The notes under the pieces: generated by a model
Database searches by the model: none
What the model was told of the DNA's origin: nothing
Seen by the model: only the letters and a program-made list of their open reading frames with translations
Program-made: the position numbers and the translations under genes
Part shown: piece by piece, positions 59,060 through 64,000 of the stretch
Layout of the letters: the number at the start of each line of letters is the position of its first letter
Position numbering within the stretch: position 1 is the first letter of the stretch
Origin: an uncultured Modestobacter sp.
GTDB taxonomy: Bacteria; Actinomycetota; Actinomycetes; Mycobacteriales; Geodermatophilaceae
Length of the DNA stretch: 64,000 nucleotides
NCBI RefSeq assembly: GCF_947486615.1
Contig: NZ_CANKUD010000004.1
Coordinates: forward strand, 425,858 to 489,857
Reading direction: 5' to 3'

Positions 59060-59680
59060 TCAGGCGGCCCGGCGGGCGGCGACCAGCGGCATGACGACGT
59101 CGGCGAGCACCTCGTCGGCGAAGGCCTCCGGGACCGGCTCACCGCTGAACAGCCAGCGCTGCAGGATCGGGGAGCTGGCGGTGGTGGCCACCGCGGTGCC
59201 CATCACCGTCCGGCCGACCTCGCCGCGTGCCTCGGCCCGCTCCCAGACCTGCCGGAAGGTGGAGCTCCACACGGTCATCGGGCCGCTGCGGAACGCCTCG
59301 CGCAGACCCGGCTCGTGCGGCAGGGCCGACAGCAGGGACAGCGTCGCCGCGCCGAGCGGGCCGTTCACCGCACCGACCAGCCAGCGCAGCAGCACCCGCA
59401 TGTCGCCCTCGAGCGAGCCGGTGTCCGGGGCGTCGATGGACAGCTGGCTGAGCTCGGCGACGGCGTCGGCGACCAGGTCGGACTTGGTGCGCCAGCGTCG
59501 GTAGATGGTCGCCTTGCCCACCCCGGCCGCGGCAGCCACGGCGTCCATGGTCAGGCCGCTGTAACCGGACTCGGCCAGCACCTGCAGGATCGCTGCCCGG
59601 ATCACCTCGTCGCGGGAGGGGTCACGGGGGCGGCCGCCGCGGCCGGGGCGGTCGTCGGCTGCGGGCGTGAGGGCAGGCAC
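59060..59680 (-). CDS. TetR family transcriptional regulator
   Basis: The 206-residue protein has an N-terminal TetR helix-turn-helix: VIRAAILQVLAESGYSGLTMDAVAAAAGVGKATIYRRWRTKSDLV, in sections, then a ligand-binding helical domain similar to TetR_C_11/16. GTG 59680 is probably leaderless, because TACTGT ends six bases before it. It is convergent with copA and divergent from the EAL gene, which it might control. Confidence 0.9.
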   Translation of the reverse strand: MPALTPAADDRPGRGGRPRDPSRDEVIRAAILQVLAESGYSGLTMDAVAAAAGVGKATIYRRWRTKSDLVADAVAELSQLSIDAPDTGSLEGDMRVLLRWLVGAVNGPLGAATLSLLSALPHEPGLREAFRSGPMTVWSSTFRQVWERAEARGEVGRTVMGTAVATTASSPILQRWLFSGEPVPEAFADEVLADVVMPLVAARRAA

Positions 59681-59783
59681 AGCTGCACAGTAGCCTTGTT
59701 GATCTTCACCCACGGTGTGAGGTGGCCCCCTTTCCGGTCGACGCGCTCCCGCATCCGCGCGCCTGCGTGGTCGCCGCATCACG

Positions 59784-60884
59784 GTGAGTCATCCTGCTGC
59801 CGTGACCGGGCCTGCTGACGCTGTTCGTCCCTCCTGGGGGACCCCGCAGTCTGCCCGCCGGCTCCTGCTGGCGAGCACGCTGAACCACGTGCTGCCGAGC
59901 ATCTCGCGCGTCGCCGGGGCGATGGGCCTGCGGATCGGCACCGCTCCCGGGCTGCTCGACGTCGTCGACGACGAGGGCGGCGGGCGACGGATCGACCGGC
60001 TGCTGCAGCGGCTGGCCCGGGAGCTCACCGCGGCCGAGACCGAGGCCGTCCGGGTGACCACCGACCCGCCCGGGGACGGCGTCGCCCTGGCCACCCGGCT
60101 GCTCACCGCACCGACGCTGGCCGTGGAGCTGGCCCGCCGCGGGGTGACCGTGGAGATGTCGCTGCTCACCGACGCCGAGCTGTGGCCGGTCTACCAGCCG
60201 ATCATGTCGCTCAGCACCGGCGGCATGGTCGGCCACGAGGCGCTGCTGCGCGGCCGGGTCGACGGCCGCGAGGTCGGTGGGGGAGACCTGTTCTTCCTCG
60301 CCGAGCGGGCCGGCTGGCTGCGCCGGCTGGACCGGCTCGCCCGCGAGGTGGCGATCAGCCACGCGGCCGGGTGGCTGGGCGGCGCCGACCTCTACGTCAA
60401 CTCCAACCCCGCCGCCATCTCCCGGCCCTCGGTCTGCCTGGCCAGCACCGAGCGGGCCGTGCACGACAGCGGCATCGACCCCCGCCAGCTGGTGTTCGAG
60501 GTCGTCGCCTCGCACGCGGTCACCGACCGGGAACACCTGCTCTCCGTGCTCGAGCACCACCGGTCGCTGGGCTGGCGGATCGCGCTGGACGACGTGCACG
60601 TCGGCTGGTCGAGCCTGGCGCTGGTGTCGGTGGTGCGGCCGGACGTGCTCAAGCTGAGCAAGACGCTGGTCGCCCGGCTGCACGAGCCCGGGCCCCAGGC
60701 CATCGCCCGCGCGCTCGCCGAGCTGGCCCACGTGCAGGGCGGGCTGGTCGTCGCCGAGGGCATCGAGAACGAGCAGATGGCCGACCAGGCCCGCGCGATC
60801 GGTGCCGACCTCGGCCAGGGCTGGCTCTTCGGCCGCCCGGTGCGCCCGGAGCCCGAGGCCGAGCCCGAGCTCGTCCTCGCCTGA
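59784..60884 (+). CDS. EAL domain c-di-GMP phosphodiesterase
   Basis: The 366-residue protein has an N-terminal domain of about 130 residues without clear family, and a C-terminal EAL domain. Catalytic residues are mostly present: HEALLRG, VNSNP, VFEV, LDDVHVG, LKLSK, AEGIEN and GQGWLFG. Loop 6, usually DDFGTG, reads DDVHVG, so activity might be altered. It should degrade cyclic di-GMP, the probable ligand of the glycosyltransferase at 50398-52464. No transmembrane helix is present. Confidence 0.88.
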   Translation: MSHPAAVTGPADAVRPSWGTPQSARRLLLASTLNHVLPSISRVAGAMGLRIGTAPGLLDVVDDEGGGRRIDRLLQRLARELTAAETEAVRVTTDPPGDGVALATRLLTAPTLAVELARRGVTVEMSLLTDAELWPVYQPIMSLSTGGMVGHEALLRGRVDGREVGGGDLFFLAERAGWLRRLDRLAREVAISHAAGWLGGADLYVNSNPAAISRPSVCLASTERAVHDSGIDPRQLVFEVVASHAVTDREHLLSVLEHHRSLGWRIALDDVHVGWSSLALVSVVRPDVLKLSKTLVARLHEPGPQAIARALAELAHVQGGLVVAEGIENEQMADQARAIGADLGQGWLFGRPVRPEPEAEPELVLA

Positions 60885-60945
60885 GGAAGGACCCCCTCGC
60901 CCCCCGCAGCTCGCACGCTCGCAGCGGGCCCCTGCGAGGGGGCCG
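60883..60945 (+). repeat. Stop-adjacent nested-palindrome repeat after the EAL gene
   Basis: It reads GAGGAAGGACCCCCTCGCCCCCC... GCGAGGGGGCCG and begins within the stop codon. The outer arms CCCCCTCGC and GCGAGGGGG are perfect and the inner stem CCCGC/GCGGG encloses an AGCTCGC-type loop. It separates convergent genes and fills the whole gap. Confidence 0.8.
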
Positions 60946-61545
60946 TCAGGGGCAGCCGGTGTTCCAGCCGGTCAGCGCGGGCCAGTCGTGCTCGAAGCCC
61001 AGGACGCCGTACCGGCCGGTCGCGAGCGGGAACAGCGCACCCCGCTCCGGGCCGAAGCCGAGCCAGCGGGCGGTGAGGATGCGCAGCAGGTGCCCGTGCG
61101 CGACCACCGCGACGTCGCCGTCGGCCAGCAGCGGGCGCACCCGCTCCAGCACCCGGTCGACCCGCTCGGCGACCTGCGCCAGCGACTCACCCGGGGTGTC
61201 GCCGGGTTCGGTGCCGTCGGCCCACAGCGACCAGGACGAGCCCAGTTCCGCGCGGATCTCCGGGGTCGTCCTCCCCTCCCACCGGCCGTAGTCGACCTCC
61301 ACCAGGTCCGGCTCCAGCACCGCCTCGACGCCGTCGTCGAAGAGCCCGGCGAGCTCCGCGGTGCGCCGCGCCCGGACCAGCGGGCTGACGAACGCGTGGG
61401 TGATCTGCCGTTCCGCCAGCACCGGCTTCAGCCGCCGGGCGTCGTCCTCACCGCCGGGCAGCAGCGGCAGGTCGGTCAGGCCGGTGTGCTGCCCGCTCCT
61501 GCTCCACTCGGTCTGTCCGTGCCGGACGACGACCAGTTCACCCAC
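60946..61545 (-). CDS. Histidine phosphatase family protein
   Basis: The 199-residue protein has the RHG motif VVVRHGQTEWSRSGQHTGLTDLPL with the catalytic His, SPLVRARRTAEL, the acid residue in VEVDYGRWEG and the second His in AVVAHGHLLRIL. It resembles the phosphoglycerate mutase-like broad phosphatases. GTG 61545 follows GAGGAGG and overlaps the MFS gene's end by eight bases. Confidence 0.9.
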   Translation of the reverse strand: MGELVVVRHGQTEWSRSGQHTGLTDLPLLPGGEDDARRLKPVLAERQITHAFVSPLVRARRTAELAGLFDDGVEAVLEPDLVEVDYGRWEGRTTPEIRAELGSSWSLWADGTEPGDTPGESLAQVAERVDRVLERVRPLLADGDVAVVAHGHLLRILTARWLGFGPERGALFPLATGRYGVLGFEHDWPALTGWNTGCP

Positions 61546-62803
61546 GACGTGCCTCCTCTGCGGGTGCCGGTCGGGCCCCCACCTCGTTGTCGGTCTCTGC
61601 GCGGCCACCGGCGGACGCCGTGCCCGCGACGGCCATGACGACCACTGCGCCGAGGATGACCAGCAGCGGCAGCGTCCAACCGCCGGTCGCCTCGTGCACC
61701 GCCCCGATGACCAGCGGACCGGTCGCCGCGACGACGTACCCGCCACCCTGCACCATCGCCGAGAGCCGCCGGTTCTCGGTCAGGTCGCTGGAGCGGCGGA
61801 CGATCGCGATGAAGACGACGGTGATGCCGCCGCCCTGGGCGATCCCGGCCAGGCAGCACCACAGCGCCCACAGGCCCGGGGCCACCAGCAGCCCGACCGG
61901 CAGCGCCGCCCACACGACGGTGACCGCCAGCAGCACCAGTGCGGGCCGCTTCCACCAGGCCACGAGCGCCGGCACGGAGAACGCCCCCACGACGGCGAAC
62001 ACCTGGAACAGCGAGGAGCTCACGCCGGCGGCGGCCCGGGACATGCCGTTCTCGTCGGACAGCAGGGTGGGCAGCCACGCCGTCGCCCCGTAGTAGCTGA
62101 ACGCCTGCCCCGCGAAGGCGAGCGTGAGCCCCCAGGCCGCCGGCTGGCGCCAGACCGGGCGGCCGGGCGTGATCGGCGGGCGGGGTGGTGGTGCGGTGCC
62201 GGCCGCCTCGGCCGCCGCCGCCCGTGCGGTCTGCTGGCGCAGCGCAGCGGTCCACACCGTCGCCGCCACGACGACCAGCAGGCCCCACGAGGCGAGCGCC
62301 GCCTGCCAGCCCACCAGGTCGGCCAGCGGTGCGGTGAGCGCGGAGGTGAGCGTGGACCCGACGTTGAGCGCGGCGGTGTACGCGGCGGTGACCACGTTGG
62401 TGGCGCCGGGGAAGTCGCGGCCGATGACCACCGGGACGACGACGTTGCCCACCGTGATCGCCAGGCCGATCACCACGGTGCCGGCGACGGCGGCGCCCGG
62501 GCTGCCCAGCGAGCGCAGCAGGGTGCCGGCGAGCACCCCGGCCATCGACACGACGACCGCCCGGTGCACCCCGGTACGGGCGATGAGCAGTGAGGCCAGC
62601 GGCGCGGCGAGGCCGAAGCAGAGCACCGGGATGCTCGTCAGCAGCCCGATGGTCCCGGCGCCGACCTGCAGGTCGGCGCGCAGCGCGTCCACGACCGGGG
62701 CGACCGCGACCAGGGGTCCACGCAGGTTGAGCGCGACCAGCAGCACACCGGCCAGCAGCAGGAGCGGCAGGGCCGCCGTCCTGCGCCCTCGTCCTCGTTG
62801 CAC
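61538..62803 (-). CDS. MFS transporter, CynX/NimT family
   Basis: The 421-residue protein has twelve membrane helices. [26 protein letters not shown] near the start is the CynX/NimT signature, and [18 protein letters not shown] follows. The family includes cyanate and 2-nitroimidazole transporters; substrate here unknown. It forms an overlapping pair with the histidine phosphatase gene. Confidence 0.88.
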   Translation of the reverse strand: MQRGRGRRTAALPLLLLAGVLLVALNLRGPLVAVAPVVDALRADLQVGAGTIGLLTSIPVLCFGLAAPLASLLIARTGVHRAVVVSMAGVLAGTLLRSLGSPGAAVAGTVVIGLAITVGNVVVPVVIGRDFPGATNVVTAAYTAALNVGSTLTSALTAPLADLVGWQAALASWGLLVVVAATVWTAALRQQTARAAAAEAAGTAPPPRPPITPGRPVWRQPAAWGLTLAFAGQAFSYYGATAWLPTLLSDENGMSRAAAGVSSSLFQVFAVVGAFSVPALVAWWKRPALVLLAVTVVWAALPVGLLVAPGLWALWCCLAGIAQGGGITVVFIAIVRRSSDLTENRRLSAMVQGGGYVVAATGPLVIGAVHEATGGWTLPLLVILGAVVVMAVAGTASAGGRAETDNEVGARPAPAEEARRG

Positions 62804-62963
62804 CGGTCCACCTTCCTCCAGGCGGGGGCGAGCCGGGACGGCGGGGAGTCGTTGTGCAGCCGGTCACAGCGGGCGGTGTCGGGAAGGGGTGGCGGGCTGG
62901 GTCGCTTGTGCGCAACGAGACCCCCGCGGCACGGACCGGGGGCTGACGACGCCAGGAGGACGC

Positions 62964-63818
62964 ATGACCACCGCCACGACTCCGCTCACCTTCGACCTCG
63001 GTGGGGACCTCACCGTCCACCGCCTCGGCTACGGCGCCATGCAGCTGACCGGCCCCGGCGTCTGGGGCGAGCCGGCCGACCGCCCGGGCGCGCTGGCCGT
63101 GGTCCGGGCCGCCCTGGAGCAGGGCGTCGACTTCATCGACACCGCCGATTCCTACGGCCCGCAGGTCAGCGAGCAGATCATCGCCGAGGCCGCGTTCCCG
63201 TACCCCGACGGCCTGGTCATCGGGACCAAGGCCGGGCTGACCCGCACCGGCCCCGGCGTCTGGCCGCCGGTCGGCCGCCCGGCCTACCTCAAGCAGCAGG
63301 TCGAGCTCTCGCTGCGCAACCTCAAGGTCGACCGGATCGACCTGATCCAGCTGCACCGCATCGACCCCGAGGTGCCCCTCGCCGACCAGCTCGGTGCCTT
63401 CGCCGAGCTCAAGGAGGAGGGCAAGGTGCGGCACATCGGCGTCTCCGAGGTCTCAGTCGACGAGCTGAAGGCGGCCCGGGAGGTCACCGAGATCGTCAGC
63501 GTGCAGAACCTGTACAACCTGACCAACCGGCAGTCCCAGGACGTGCTGGACTACGCCACCGCCGAGGGCATCGCCTTCATCCCGTGGTTCCCGATCGCCA
63601 CCGGTGACCTGGCCAAGCCCGACAGCCCGGTCGCCGCAGTGGCGAAGGAGCTCGGCGCCACCCCGTCGCAGGTGGCGCTGGCCTGGCTGCTGCAGAAGTC
63701 GCCGGTCGTCCTGCCCATCCCGGGCACCAAGTCGGTCGAGCACCTGACCGAGAACATGGGTGCCGCGCAGCTCACCCTGTCCGCCGACGAGGTCGCCCGG
63801 CTGGACGCCCTCGCCTGA
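62964..63818 (+). CDS. Aldo/keto reductase
   Basis: The 284-residue protein has the complete tetrad: [10 protein letters not shown] (Asp and Tyr), IGTKAGLTR (Lys) and IQLHRID (His), with [16 protein letters not shown] as NADPH site. It is a paralogue of the gene at 23632-24522, which lacks this His. ATG 62964 is preceded by AGGAGG. The intergenic region 62804-62963 shows no clear operator. Confidence 0.92.
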   Translation: MTTATTPLTFDLGGDLTVHRLGYGAMQLTGPGVWGEPADRPGALAVVRAALEQGVDFIDTADSYGPQVSEQIIAEAAFPYPDGLVIGTKAGLTRTGPGVWPPVGRPAYLKQQVELSLRNLKVDRIDLIQLHRIDPEVPLADQLGAFAELKEEGKVRHIGVSEVSVDELKAAREVTEIVSVQNLYNLTNRQSQDVLDYATAEGIAFIPWFPIATGDLAKPDSPVAAVAKELGATPSQVALAWLLQKSPVVLPIPGTKSVEHLTENMGAAQLTLSADEVARLDALA

Positions 63819-63841
63819 CACCTCGCCCCCCGCTGCACCCG

Positions 63842-63885
63842 CGTGCCGCGGGGGAGCCCCGCACCGTCCCGGTGCTCGCGGCACG
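63842..63885 (+). terminator. Hairpin after the aldo/keto reductase gene
   Basis: CGTGCCGCG (63842-63850) and CGCGGCACG (63877-63885) are perfect complements enclosing an inner GCACC/GGTGC stem. It is probably the terminator of the reductase gene. Confidence 0.7.
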
Positions 63886-63947
63886 AGCCGTGGGCGCCGG
63901 GACGTCGTGCGTGACGGGGCCGGTCAGACATCCCATGGGCTTGGAGG

Positions 63948-64000
63948 TCAAGCCGCGGTGGCGGTGAGGTCGGGCCAGGCGGTTGTCTCGTTGTAGGTGG
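63948..64000 (-). CDS. 3' end of an unidentified minus-strand gene
   Basis: The minus strand is open from the window edge to a TGA at 63948-63950, giving TYNETTAWPDLTATAA as the C-terminus. Sixteen residues are too few to identify it. Most of the gene lies beyond the window. Confidence 0.35.
   Translation of the reverse strand, partial: TYNETTAWPDLTATAA

Noticed and set aside
63948..64000. Transposase C-terminus at the window edge
   Set aside because: Sixteen residues are visible; the TYNE start is vaguely transposase-like but too short to support a call.

Overview
The window is one contiguous stretch of very high GC chromosomal DNA from an actinobacterium. Evidence for this is GC-saturated third codon positions, many GTG starts, probable leaderless starts preceded by TANNNT-type -10 boxes, many ATGA/GTGA gene overlaps, and actinobacterial families (CysO/CysM/Mec, DUF2017 next to clpS, F420/deazaflavin-type oxidoreductases, DUF3618 proteins, IdeR-like iron boxes). 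The gene mix suggests Geodermatophilaceae (Blastococcus/Geodermatophilus/Modestobacter), but that placement is inference. I see no prophage, CRISPR array, integrase or complete insertion sequence; the window is chromosomal backbone with some lineage-specific inserts.

Layout. 1-4.1 kb: a truncated PEP mutase/isocitrate lyase-family gene, DUF6226, a methyltransferase bracketed by a duplicated leader, and an acyl-CoA dehydrogenase. 4.1-9.7 kb: a surface-fibre locus with an OmpR-type regulator, a minus-strand operon (TasA/camelysin-type protein, SipW-type signal peptidase, small secreted protein, degenerate REC-Hpt protein), then a PAS histidine kinase and a single-domain receiver. 9.9-12.1 kb: a three-gene envelope-stress operon (DUF3618, holin-superfamily membrane protein, helical membrane protein) with a SigB/SigF-like promoter. 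12.4-19.6 kb: a siderophore-interacting reductase and a siderophore-binding lipoprotein, each behind an IdeR/DtxR-like box, with a metalloprotease, a SIMPL protein, oxidoreductases and a FUSC transporter between them. 19.6-33.1 kb: aldo-keto reductases, ABC-F protein, MFS pumps, zinc alcohol dehydrogenase, M23 peptidase with a CRP-like site, CDF metal exporter, phosphoesterase, rRNA methyltransferase-like protein and GlsB. 33.4-36.6 kb: ctaD and serB.

36.6-49.8 kb follows the order of Mycobacterium tuberculosis Rv1330c-Rv1341 (from memory): pncB, clpS, DUF2017, mec, cysO, cysM, murI, an MBL phosphodiesterase homologue, rph, rdgB. Extra genes (LigD-type polymerase, TmrB-like kinase, gnd, bcp, YjbQ) sit between the phosphodiesterase and rph. 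49.8-53.3 kb: a second matrix-type locus, in which a glycosyltransferase with an N-terminal MshEN (c-di-GMP-binding type) domain is divergent from a second TasA-type gene. 53.4-64 kb: a channel-like protein, tRNA-Leu, a lipoprotein, a csoR-copZ-copA copper operon with a CsoR operator, TetR, an EAL-domain protein, a histidine phosphatase, a CynX-type MFS, an aldo-keto reductase, and the 3' end of an unidentified minus-strand gene.

Main hypothesis. The two TasA-type genes lie about 45 kb apart, yet each carries an array of four 11-bp direct repeats (CTTGCGG-type) ending about 65 nt before its start codon, followed by a hairpin just before the ribosome binding site. Eleven-base direct repeats are the spacing used by OmpR/PhoB-family regulators, and one is encoded beside the first locus. 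With the MshEN glycosyltransferase and an EAL protein, this looks like an uncharacterised actinobacterial matrix regulon joining two-component control, SipW-processed surface fibres and c-di-GMP-gated polysaccharide. The arrays and domains are read from the sequence; the regulatory wiring is inference.
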